Assembly: GCF_001439785.1 (NCBI RefSeq)
Contig: NZ_JYLI01000030.1
Location: 1 to 57,029 of the forward strand
Length of the DNA stretch: 57,029 nucleotides
Reading direction: 5' to 3'
Origin: Pseudomonas poae
GTDB taxonomy: Bacteria; Pseudomonadota; Gammaproteobacteria; Pseudomonadales; Pseudomonadaceae
Under the pieces are notes generated by a model. The model was not told the DNA's origin. It saw only the letters and a program-made list of their open reading frames with translations, and did not search any database. The translations under genes were made by a program, and so were the position numbers. Positions 34,982 to 42,727 of this stretch are shown here, one piece after another (position 1 is the stretch's first letter; every line of letters begins with the position of its first letter).

Positions 34982-35014
34982 CGCAAACGCCCCGAACAGG
35001 TCGGGGCGTTTGCG
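34982..35014 (-). terminator. Terminator of dctA
   Basis: A perfect 14-base stem (CGCAAACGCCCCGA with its complement) and 5-base loop 34 bases after the dctA stop, then T-rich sequence on the minus strand. Confidence 0.85.
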
Positions 35015-35047
35015 GGTTGATTGGCGTCAGTTCACGCCATCAGCGTT

Positions 35048-36379
35048 TTACTTGACCACTGGAGTTGGGCCTTCGGCCACACCCAGATCGTCGACTTCGC
35101 GGGTTTCCGAGATACCGGTGCCGCCGGACGCCAGCTCGCTTTGCAGCTTGTCAGTGTCCAATTCCTTGACCCACTTGGCCACAACGATGGTGGCAACGGC
35201 GTTACCCACCAGGTTGGTCAGCGCGCGGGCTTCGGACATGAAGCGGTCGATACCCAGGATCAGCGCCAGGCCGGCAACCGGCAGGTGGCCGACAGCCGAC
35301 AGGGTTGCAGCCAGTACGATGAAGCCCGACCCGGTCACGCCTGCAGCGCCTTTGGAGGACAGCAGCAGCACCAGCAGCAGGGTGATCTGGTGGGTGATGT
35401 CCATGTGAGTGTCAGTCGCCTGGGCGATGAACACGGCAGCCATGGTCAGGTAAATGGATGTACCGTCGAGGTTGAACGAGTAGCCAGTCGGGATCACCAG
35501 ACCCACCACGGATTTCTTCGCGCCCAGACGCTCCATCTTGATCAGCATGCGTGGCAGGGCGGACTCGGAAGAGGACGTACCCAGCACGATCAGCAGCTCT
35601 TCACGGATGTAGCGGATCAGCTTGAGTACGCTGAAACCGTGGGCGCGGCAGATACCACCCAGCACCACCAGCACGAACAGCAGGCAGGTGATGTAGAAGC
35701 AGATCATCAACTGGCCCAGTTGCACCAGCGAACCCACGCCGTAGGCACCGATGGTGAACGCCATGGCGCCCAGGGCACCGAGCGGCGCGAGCTTCATGAT
35801 CATGTTGATGATATTGAACATCACATGTGCGAAGCGATCGATGAAGTCCAGCACCGGCTTGCCATAGGCACCCAGGCGATGCAGGGCGAAACCGAAGATC
35901 ACCGAGAACATCAGCACTTGCAGGATATCGCCGTTGGCGAACGCGCCGACGATGGTGTTCGGGATCACATTGAGAATAAAGCCGACGATGCTCTGGTCTT
36001 TACCGGCGGTGACGTAAGCGGCGACTTTGGACGCATCCAGGGTCGCGACGTCGATGTGCATGCCGGCGCCCGGTTGCACGACGTTCACCACGATCAGGCC
36101 GATCAGCAGGGCGATGGTGGAAACGACTTCGAAGTACAGCAGCGCGTAGCCACCGGTTTTGCCCACCGATTTCATGCTTTGCATGCCAGCGATGCCGCTG
36201 ACAACGGTGCAGAAGATGATCGGGGCAATGACCATTTTGATCAGCTTGATAAAGCCGTCACCCAGTGGCTTGAGGGCCACGCCGGTCTGCGGGTAGAAGT
36301 GGCCGAGCAAAATACCGATAACGATTGCGACGATCACCTGGAAATACAGGGATTTGTAGATTGGCTGACGAGTCGTCAT
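35048..36379 (-). CDS. dctA: C4-dicarboxylate:H+/Na+ symporter DctA
   Basis: 443 residues from the ATG preceded by GAGGAAC; an upstream 18-codon extension is not used. Family marks: QVIVAIVIGILLGHFYP, FIKLIKMVIAPIIFCTVV, the serine-rich re-entrant loop GTSSSESALPRML, IPTGYSFNLDGTSIYLTMAA and GIDRFMSEARALTNLVGN. It imports succinate, fumarate and malate. An unmistakable sigma-54 promoter and palindromic upstream sites mark it as a DctB/DctD-type target, although those genes are not here. Confidence 0.95.
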   Translation of the reverse strand: MTTRQPIYKSLYFQVIVAIVIGILLGHFYPQTGVALKPLGDGFIKLIKMVIAPIIFCTVVSGIAGMQSMKSVGKTGGYALLYFEVVSTIALLIGLIVVNVVQPGAGMHIDVATLDASKVAAYVTAGKDQSIVGFILNVIPNTIVGAFANGDILQVLMFSVIFGFALHRLGAYGKPVLDFIDRFAHVMFNIINMIMKLAPLGALGAMAFTIGAYGVGSLVQLGQLMICFYITCLLFVLVVLGGICRAHGFSVLKLIRYIREELLIVLGTSSSESALPRMLIKMERLGAKKSVVGLVIPTGYSFNLDGTSIYLTMAAVFIAQATDTHMDITHQITLLLVLLLSSKGAAGVTGSGFIVLAATLSAVGHLPVAGLALILGIDRFMSEARALTNLVGNAVATIVVAKWVKELDTDKLQSELASGGTGISETREVDDLGVAEGPTPVVK

Positions 36380-36513
36380 TGCAAAGTTCCTCAATCGTCC
36401 CGTGTGGCAAATATCCGCCATTGCCCACGACACTTGAATTGCGAACCCTCCTGCACTGGAGGGATTTGTTGTTTGCGAGGTGTGTACGACACGCCTGCGC
36501 TACGATCCTGATC

Positions 36514-36528
36514 GCAAACCCCGTGCCA
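36514..36528 (-). promoter_or_regulatory. Sigma-54 promoter of dctA
   Basis: On the minus strand TGGCACG-GGGT-TTGC, an exact match to the -24/-12 consensus TGGCACG-N4-TTGC. The start would be near 36503, giving a leader of about 124 bases. Confidence 0.9.
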
Positions 36529-36606
36529 CTTTGCGCAAACGTCCGTAAGGCCTTTGGACATCAGGCATCAAGGCGGACAGACATGGTTTTCCGGGGCGGA
36601 CAATGT

Positions 36607-36661
36607 GGCGGATTTCCGCCGGTCAGCACTCTATCGTCCTACAATTTGGCGGATATCCGCC
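36607..36661. promoter_or_regulatory. Two palindromic activator sites upstream of dctA
   Basis: GGCGGATTTCCGCC (36607-36620) and GGCGGATATCCGCC (36648-36661) have centres 41 bases apart, four helical turns, and lie about 110 and 151 bases upstream of the predicted start. That is where an NtrC-class activator (DctD-like) binds. A third, imperfect copy (GGCAAATATCCGCC) is at 36406-36419 in the leader. Confidence 0.7.
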
Positions 36662-36703
36662 TTGTCGAGATGACGGGGGAGATGTGGCGCGTTGGATGAC
36701 GCC

Positions 36704-36775
36704 ATCGCAGGCAAGCCAGCTCCCACATTTGAATGTATTCACCAATCAAACTGTGGGAGCTGGCTTGCATGCGAT
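36704..36775. repeat. REPIN with 24-base arms
   Basis: The 24-base arms 36704-36727 and 36752-36775 are inverted copies with a single mismatch (core GGCAAGCCAGCTCCCACA), joined by 24 bases. It lies between the dctA regulatory region and the phoQ stop. Confidence 0.88.
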
Positions 36776-36798
36776 AGAGCCAGTGTAGCCAATGAAGA

Positions 36799-38145
36799 TC
36801 AAACAGCCGGAAAATGAATCTTGAACGCCGCGCCACCCAATGGCGAATCGCCCAGAGTCAAGCGTGCGCCATAGCTTTCAATGATGTCCTTGACCACCGC
36901 CAGGCCAATCCCCTGCCCCGGGTGCTGCCGGTCCAGCCGTTCGCCCCGCTGCAGAATCCTCGCGCGCTGGTCGGGGGGCACGCCAGGGCCGTCGTCCTCG
37001 ATGCACAGCTCGGCGCCTTCGAGGCTTTCCAGCAGGCTGATACGCACCTCTCTCACACACAGGCGGTAGGCGTTTTCCAGCAGGTTGCCGAGCAATTCGA
37101 GCAAGGCGCCCTTCTCGATCGGCACATAGCATTCATCCGGCAAGTTGAAGGACACGGCCACGCGCTTGTCGCGGTACACCTTGTCCAGCGTGTCGCACAG
37201 GCTTTGCAGCACAGGCTCAAGCCTTACCTGGTGGCGCACCAGACCGCTTTTGCGCAGGCTGGCGCGCTGCAACTGGTAACCGATCTGCTGGCTCATGCGC
37301 TCGATCTGCGATTGCAGCACCCAGGCCTGATCGCGGTCTGCGGGGCGCTGCGCCATGTCCTCGCTCACGCCCTGCAGCACCGCCAACGGGGTTTTCAGGC
37401 TGTGGGCCAGATCGTCGAGGGAGTCGCGGTAGCGTGCGCGTTGCTCGCGCTCACCGTGCAGCAGGCGGTTGAGAGAGCCGGTCAGGCGCAGCAATTCACG
37501 CGGGTGTTGCTCGCTGAGGCTTTCGCGGGTGCCGCCCTCGATCTGGTCGAGTTCCTGGCTCAGCCGCCGCAGGGCTTGCAAGCCCCAGGTCAGGCCCAGC
37601 CATAACAGGGTCAGCAGCACCAGCAACGCGGCGCCAAAGCCCAGATAGAGGTTTTCGCGCAGGCCTTCGAGGGTCAGCAGGTATTCGCGCACCGGTTGCA
37701 GGGCGACGATACTGAACGCGGCGCTCTTGCCGCCGAGCAGCTTGACCTCCACGTCGTACACGAAGAATTCCTGGCCATTGGCCTCGCGAATCCGCGCGAA
37801 TTCATTGCCGCGCCCGTCATAGCGCGGCTTGTAGTTGATGTTTTCTTCCTGGGTCGCCCGCGAGCGCCACACCAGATGGCCTTCGCGGTCGTAGATATAG
37901 CCGAGCAGCCGGCTGTCGGTGAGGTTGAAGCGCTCGTCCGGCAACTGCGCTGGCATCAGCAGGCGGTTGTTTTCAACCCGCGCCGCCGAGATCAGGGTGG
38001 TGACGTCCGAGGCCAGGCGCTGCTCGATGGAATCCTGCAACGCCAGACTGAAAGCACCCTGCATGGCCGGCAGCAAGCCCAGCATGAACAGCACGGCCAG
38101 GGTAGCGGCCGCCAGCATCAGGCGCACACGAAGCGAGCGAATCAA
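36799..38145 (-). CDS. phoQ: Sensor histidine kinase PhoQ
   Basis: 448 residues, exactly the P. aeruginosa PhoQ size as I recall it. Starts at TTG overlapping the phoP stop (TTGA). First membrane span about 8-28, periplasmic sensor about 30-165, second span about 168-190, HAMP, H-box in DSLDDLAHSLKTPLAV (His near 253), N-box LLGNLLENAYRLC, G-boxes EDDGPGVPP and GQGIGLAVV. It senses low Mg2+ and cationic peptides and controls PhoP. Confidence 0.9.
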   Translation of the reverse strand: MIRSLRVRLMLAAATLAVLFMLGLLPAMQGAFSLALQDSIEQRLASDVTTLISAARVENNRLLMPAQLPDERFNLTDSRLLGYIYDREGHLVWRSRATQEENINYKPRYDGRGNEFARIREANGQEFFVYDVEVKLLGGKSAAFSIVALQPVREYLLTLEGLRENLYLGFGAALLVLLTLLWLGLTWGLQALRRLSQELDQIEGGTRESLSEQHPRELLRLTGSLNRLLHGEREQRARYRDSLDDLAHSLKTPLAVLQGVSEDMAQRPADRDQAWVLQSQIERMSQQIGYQLQRASLRKSGLVRHQVRLEPVLQSLCDTLDKVYRDKRVAVSFNLPDECYVPIEKGALLELLGNLLENAYRLCVREVRISLLESLEGAELCIEDDGPGVPPDQRARILQRGERLDRQHPGQGIGLAVVKDIIESYGARLTLGDSPLGGAAFKIHFPAV

Positions 38146-38819
38146 AGGCAGCGCTCATTGAACAGGTAGCCCAGGCCACGCACGGTGTCGATCGGCTTGA
38201 ACCCGGCCGGGCCTTCCAGCTTGCGGCGCAGGCGTCCGACCAGCACTTCGATGACGTTCGGATCGCGCTCGTCGTCGTCAGGGTAGAGTTGTTCCATCAA
38301 GCGGTCCTTGGCGACCACCTGCTGATGGTGACGCATCAGGTACTCGAGGATTCGGTATTCGTAGGCGGTCAGCGCCAGCGGTTGCTCGTCGAGCGAGGCT
38401 TGCTTGCGATTGAGGTCGAGCAGCAAGGGGCCGGCAACGATGGTCGACTGGGTGAACCCGCTGGAGCGGCGTAGCAAGGCGTTCATGCGCGCTTCCAGCT
38501 CTTCGAACTGGAACGGTTTGACCACATAGTCGTCGGCGCCGGAGGCCAGGCCTTCAACCTTGTCCTGCCAGTTGCCGCGGGCGGTGAGGATCAGAATCGG
38601 GAATGTCTTGGCGTCGCTGCGCAGCTTGCGGATCAAGTCCAGACCGCCCATGCCGGGCAGGCCCAGGTCGATGATGGCAAGGTCGTGATTGAACTGCCCG
38701 GTCTGATACAGGGCCTCTTCGGCATTGGCCACGGCTTCGACCACGTGCCCGCTGTCGGTCAGGCGGGTCAACAGGTGATGGCGCAGCAGCGCCTCATCTT
38801 CCACCACCAGCAATTTCAT
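38142..38819 (-). CDS. phoP: Response regulator PhoP
   Basis: 225 residues from MKLLVVEDEALLRHHL; the 4-codon extension is not used. Receiver Asp in IIDLGLPGMGG (Asp51 region), Lys in DDYVVKPFQFEELEAR, OmpR-type winged helix with ALTAYEYRILEYLMRHHQQVVAKDRLMEQLYPDDDERDPNVIEVLVGRLRRKL. Nearly identical to remembered P. aeruginosa PhoP. Unlike PAO1 there is no oprH before it; upstream lies the divergent pcpS. I see no clear direct-repeat PhoP box in the 248-base gap (38820-39067). Confidence 0.92.
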   Translation of the reverse strand: MKLLVVEDEALLRHHLLTRLTDSGHVVEAVANAEEALYQTGQFNHDLAIIDLGLPGMGGLDLIRKLRSDAKTFPILILTARGNWQDKVEGLASGADDYVVKPFQFEELEARMNALLRRSSGFTQSTIVAGPLLLDLNRKQASLDEQPLALTAYEYRILEYLMRHHQQVVAKDRLMEQLYPDDDERDPNVIEVLVGRLRRKLEGPAGFKPIDTVRGLGYLFNERCL

Positions 38820-39067
38820 AAAGCTCTCCAAGGCAATTCAACTGTCCGACAGAGGGATATCATAGCGGCCCTGCAAGGGTTGCTGGCGTATTTTAATCCC
38901 GTTGCACTGGCCACTGAGGCGCTAACCCGCCTGCACAGCCCAGCACCCGACGGCTGGTCCCATGCAGACTACGCACGCGCCCCTGAACTCCCCCTGAACA
39001 AGCTCTGAACCTGGCCTGAACCACCGCGGACTATCCACTGGCGCGCCAACTCGGCAGAATACCGCGC

Positions 39068-39784
39068 ATGACGCCCCTACCCACCTGTTGCACCCCATTC
39101 GATAGCCACTGGCCGCTGCCCGATCCCTTGCCCGGCACAGTGTTCTTCAGCACCCGTTTTGACCCGGCGCGGTTGGACAACGGCGATTTTCAGCGCTGCG
39201 CAGTGCCGCCCCCGGCGAGCATCCAGCGCTCGGTAGCCAAGCGCCAGGCAGAGTTCCTGGCCGGTCGCGTGTGTGCCCGCGCCGCCCTGCAACGCCTTGA
39301 TAACCTGAACTGCACCCCGGCGATTGGCGAAGACCGCGCGCCGGTGTGGCCTGCGCATATCAGTGGCTCCATCACCCATAGCACCGGGCATGCGGCAGCG
39401 ATTGTCGGCCACAAGGCGCAGTGGCGCGGGTTGGGGATGGATGTAGAGAACATGCTCACGCTGGAGCGGGCGGAGCGTCTGGCCGGGGAGATTCTGACGG
39501 CCGATGAGTTGCAGCGTATGGCGCTGGTGCCACAGGAGCAGATTGCTCAACTGGTGACCCTGACGTTTTCGGCGAAAGAAAGCCTGTTCAAGGCCTTGTA
39601 TCCGATTGTGCAAAAGCGCTTCTATTTTGAGCATGCCGAGGTGCTGGCGTGGTCGGACACAGGTCACGTGCGGCTGCGGTTGCTGACGGACCTTTCCAGC
39701 GAGTGGTGTGCTGGCAAGGAGCTGGAGGGGCAGTTTGCGGTGAGCGATGGACAATTGTTGAGCCTGGTGGCAATCAGCGGCTGA
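39068..39784 (+). CDS. pcpS: Broad-range 4'-phosphopantetheinyl transferase (PcpS/EntD type)
   Basis: 238 residues. Motifs: SITHSTGHAAAIVG, GLGMDVENMLTL (Mg site) and TLTFSAKESLFKALYPI (W/F-S-x-K-E-x-x-x-K). The N-terminus FFSTRFDPARLDN is EntD/PcpS-like. In P. aeruginosa a single PcpS serves both fatty-acid ACP and siderophore carriers. It is divergent from phoP. Its presence makes the separate PPTase at 2037 more telling. Confidence 0.88.
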   Translation: MTPLPTCCTPFDSHWPLPDPLPGTVFFSTRFDPARLDNGDFQRCAVPPPASIQRSVAKRQAEFLAGRVCARAALQRLDNLNCTPAIGEDRAPVWPAHISGSITHSTGHAAAIVGHKAQWRGLGMDVENMLTLERAERLAGEILTADELQRMALVPQEQIAQLVTLTFSAKESLFKALYPIVQKRFYFEHAEVLAWSDTGHVRLRLLTDLSSEWCAGKELEGQFAVSDGQLLSLVAISG

Positions 39785-39794
39785 TACACCGCTA

Positions 39795-41405
39795 TCAGGG
39801 TCTACCTTGCTCCCTCGGCCAACTGAGGCTGAAACACGCCCCGCCCAGGTTATGGCTTTTGCCGATCAACGCCCGTCCGCCATGCCAGTAAATAATCCGC
39901 CGCACGATCGACAGGCCCAGGCCGTGCCCGCCGGAAGCACGTGTACGGCTGTCGTCCAGGCGCAGGAACGGCGTGAAGATGCGCTCCCAGGCGCTTTGCG
40001 GTATGCCCGGCCCGTCGTCCTCAACATCGATACGGCAATGCGCCTCGCCCACTTGATAGCTGATCAGCACGTGCGCCTGTGCGTGGCGCATGGCATTGCT
40101 CACCAGGTTTTGCAGGGCCCGGTGCAGGTAGCGCGGTTCGGCGTCGACCCAGGCGTCGCCCCCTTGTGCTGATGACAGGCAGTCACCTCGACTGACGATG
40201 ACTTCGCGGCGCAGTGGCGATAACTCGCCGATCACCTGGTCGAGCAGTGCATCGAGGTCGACCCGTTGAAAATTCAGCGCCGGTGCGCCCTGCTCCAAGC
40301 GCGCGTAGGTGAGCATTTCGTCGACCAGGCCATCGAGGTCCTGGATATCGCCGTCCATGCCGTCCAGGTATTTGCGCCGCGCCTCGGGCGTGGCTGCGTC
40401 GCCGAGCATCTCCAGGCCAAAACGCAGGCGCGCCACCGGCGTGCGCAACTCGTGGGACACCGCGCGCACCAGTTCGCGCTGGATCGCGAGCAATTGCTGA
40501 AGGTGCTCGGCCATACCATTAAAGGCAGCGGCAAGGCGCCCCACCGAATCGGCGCCGCGAGCGGGTACGCGCACCTGCAGATCACCCTCGGCGATCCGCG
40601 TGGCCGCCGCTTCCAGGCCTTTGAGGCGCCGCTCCAGCTGGCGCACCAGGAAATAGACGATCAAACCGATCAGGGTCAGGCCTGCCAGCGCAATCAGAAT
40701 CAGCCATTGCACCGGATACGGATTCATTTGATACAACGGGCCGATTTCCAGCACCCAGGGTGTGCCAGCCATGCCGGCAAACACGCGGATTGCGTCACCG
40801 CCCTTGCCCAGCGCCATCACCGTATCGCCCTCCGACACGCGACGGCGCTGGTCGTCGTCCATATCCGCCTGGTCAAGGGTCAACAGGTGCATGTCAAAGC
40901 CAAAACCCTTGGCCTCTTTCAGGTCGGCCAGGCGCTGCGGCTGCTCGGCCACGGGGAAACGTACCAATTCGTCGGCCAGCAGGTAAATCGTCGCACGGGC
41001 CAGTTGCTCGCTGATCTGCTGCACCTCGCCCGTCAGCACCCGTTGCTCCTGTTCGCTGACCAGGCGCAGCACCCGCGCGGCATGGGGGCCGGTCTGCTCC
41101 ACCAGTACCTGGCCGCGCTGCAGGCGACTGCGCTGGCCGAGGTCCAGCCGGACGTCGGCCAGCGGACGCAGTTGCAGAGGGATGCCCAGCAGACGCTCCC
41201 ACATGGCCAAAGCCCGCTGGCGCTCGATCGCGTTCATGGTCTGCAGGTTGTCGCCCATCAGCGCGAAGGTGCCGTGGGCCAGACGCTCGCGGTACTGGTC
41301 GCTGCGCACTTCGTTGAGCAGGTGCAGGGCCAGCACGCCGAGCAGCGCCACCAGCACCAGTGCGGCGCACATGCCGCCGTAGATGCGCAGGAAGATCGAG
41401 TTCAC
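39795..41405 (-). CDS. Sensor histidine kinase, RstB-like
   Basis: 536 residues. Membrane span about 8-29, large periplasmic domain about 30-235 with no recognised fold, second span about 234-256 (VQWLILIALAGLTLIGLIVYFLV), HAMP RLKGLEAAATRIAEGDLQVRV, H-box RAVSHELRTPVARLRFGLEM (His near 327), N-box LHRALQNLVSNAMRHA, G-box VEDDGPGIP and GGHGLGLSIV. ATGA overlap with its regulator. The pair beside nrdA matches PA1157/PA1158 of P. aeruginosa in place. The signal is unknown. Confidence 0.88.
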   Translation of the reverse strand: MNSIFLRIYGGMCAALVLVALLGVLALHLLNEVRSDQYRERLAHGTFALMGDNLQTMNAIERQRALAMWERLLGIPLQLRPLADVRLDLGQRSRLQRGQVLVEQTGPHAARVLRLVSEQEQRVLTGEVQQISEQLARATIYLLADELVRFPVAEQPQRLADLKEAKGFGFDMHLLTLDQADMDDDQRRRVSEGDTVMALGKGGDAIRVFAGMAGTPWVLEIGPLYQMNPYPVQWLILIALAGLTLIGLIVYFLVRQLERRLKGLEAAATRIAEGDLQVRVPARGADSVGRLAAAFNGMAEHLQQLLAIQRELVRAVSHELRTPVARLRFGLEMLGDAATPEARRKYLDGMDGDIQDLDGLVDEMLTYARLEQGAPALNFQRVDLDALLDQVIGELSPLRREVIVSRGDCLSSAQGGDAWVDAEPRYLHRALQNLVSNAMRHAQAHVLISYQVGEAHCRIDVEDDGPGIPQSAWERIFTPFLRLDDSRTRASGGHGLGLSIVRRIIYWHGGRALIGKSHNLGGACFSLSWPREQGRP

Positions 41406-42127
41406 AGCGGCGTGTCCGCAGCGGCTTCGGCGACGAACAAATAACCTTTGCTGCGGATGGTCTTGATCAGGCGCGGGTGGAGCGGATCGTCGCCGATCTT
41501 GGGGCGAATGCGTGAGATGCGCACATCGATGGAGCGGTCCTGACCGTCATAGCCGATGCCGCGCAGGGCGATGAAGATTTCCTCGCGGGACAGGATGCGC
41601 CCGGCATTCGCCACCAGCAGCCAGAGCAGGTCGAATTCGGCGCTGGTGAGGTCGATAGCATCGTTGTGCAGCCACGCTTCGCGCAGCGCACTGTCGACCA
41701 CCAGAGGGCCGAACTGCAGGCGACGCTGGTGGGCGGCGATAGTCGGTTCTGCCGGTTCGCTACGCCGCAACAGTGCCTGGATGCGCGCCAATAAAAGGCG
41801 CGGGCGCACCGGTTTGCACGCATAATCGTCGGCGCCCAGGTCCAGACCCTGTATCTGGTCCATGTCGTCGGTGCGTGCGGTGAGCATCAGGATCACGCCG
41901 TCATACCGCGCGCGCACCTTGCGGCAGATACTCAGGCCGTCCTCGCCGGGCAGCATCAGGTCGAGGATCACCAGGTCCGGCTGCTCGGCAATGATGCGCG
42001 CCGCGGCCAGCGCACCGTTACCTTCCACCGACACCCGCAGGCCGTTGCCTTGCAGGTATTCACGGGTCAGCTCGGCCAATCGCACATCGTCCTCGACGAT
42101 CAACAGGTGCCAGGGTTCTTGCTCCAC
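41402..42127 (-). CDS. OmpR-family response regulator, RstA-like
   Basis: 241 residues from GTG. Receiver: LLIVEDDVRLAELTREYL, phospho-Asp in VILDLMLPGEDG (near 55), GADDYACKPVRP. The DNA-binding half: LTSAEFDLLWLLVANAGRILSREEIFIALRGIGYDGQDRSIDVRISRIRPKIGDDP, typical of RstA. It is divergent from nrdA across 600 bases. Regulation of nrdA by it is an open possibility. Confidence 0.88.
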   Translation of the reverse strand: MEQEPWHLLIVEDDVRLAELTREYLQGNGLRVSVEGNGALAAARIIAEQPDLVILDLMLPGEDGLSICRKVRARYDGVILMLTARTDDMDQIQGLDLGADDYACKPVRPRLLLARIQALLRRSEPAEPTIAAHQRRLQFGPLVVDSALREAWLHNDAIDLTSAEFDLLWLLVANAGRILSREEIFIALRGIGYDGQDRSIDVRISRIRPKIGDDPLHPRLIKTIRSKGYLFVAEAAADTPL

Positions 42128-42435
42128 GGGTGATCCTCGTTGTCATGAAACGCCCTCCCGGCAGACACCAGCCCTTTCCCACATTTGAAGCTGCAGGCCA
42201 TAGCGTCTTTGTCATATTTGGGGGGCATAAGTGAGGCCGATTGTAGCCATGGGCCAGCCCTCTGACACAAGCCAGGCAGTGCATTCGGTGATCGCGTTTT
42301 TTTATGGTAGGGTTCGCGCCCTTCGAAATTGCGCGGCCTGCGTTGCGAGCTGAATGTTCAACGACAAACGGTAAGATGCAGCAGTAATGCGGCCTACACC
42401 GGCACTGAACCTTTCTTACACATTTTACCCACGAG

Positions 42436-42444
42436 TTATCCACA
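42436..42444 (+). promoter_or_regulatory. Perfect DnaA box upstream of nrdA
   Basis: TTATCCACA, the exact high-affinity DnaA 9-mer, 284 bases before the nrdA ATG within a 600-base non-coding stretch (42128-42727). DnaA boxes control nrdAB in E. coli. I see no second perfect copy nearby, and the rest of this stretch shows no ORF or clear hexamer pair. Confidence 0.6.
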
Positions 42445-42727
42445 GGTTACTGCGTTGCTAACCCCTCCAAAACGCATTATCTTGTAGCTCGGCGGCAAGG
42501 GAGACCCTACATGTGGGGTTTTTGCCAAATCCGCCCAACCACAGAAGCAGTCCCTGATTCAAGTTTTTTATGGCGTGTGCAGCGTAGAACAACCGATTTT
42601 TTTCAGTAGACCAAATCGCTTAAGCGGATGGCAGCTGTTCTCCATCCCGATATGGAAAACGGTACGGGTGTTGCAGGCAGAAGCCTGACACTCGCAATCA
42701 AATATAGAACGTGGAGACAACCCCCCC

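Noticed and set aside
38820..39067. oprH or a small gene between phoP and pcpS
   Set aside because: No frame with a signal peptide or beta-barrel pattern is present.
42472..42487. Possible NrdR box upstream of nrdA
   Set aside because: Only about 11 of 16 consensus positions match and no second box lies about 31 bases away, whereas NrdR boxes come in pairs.
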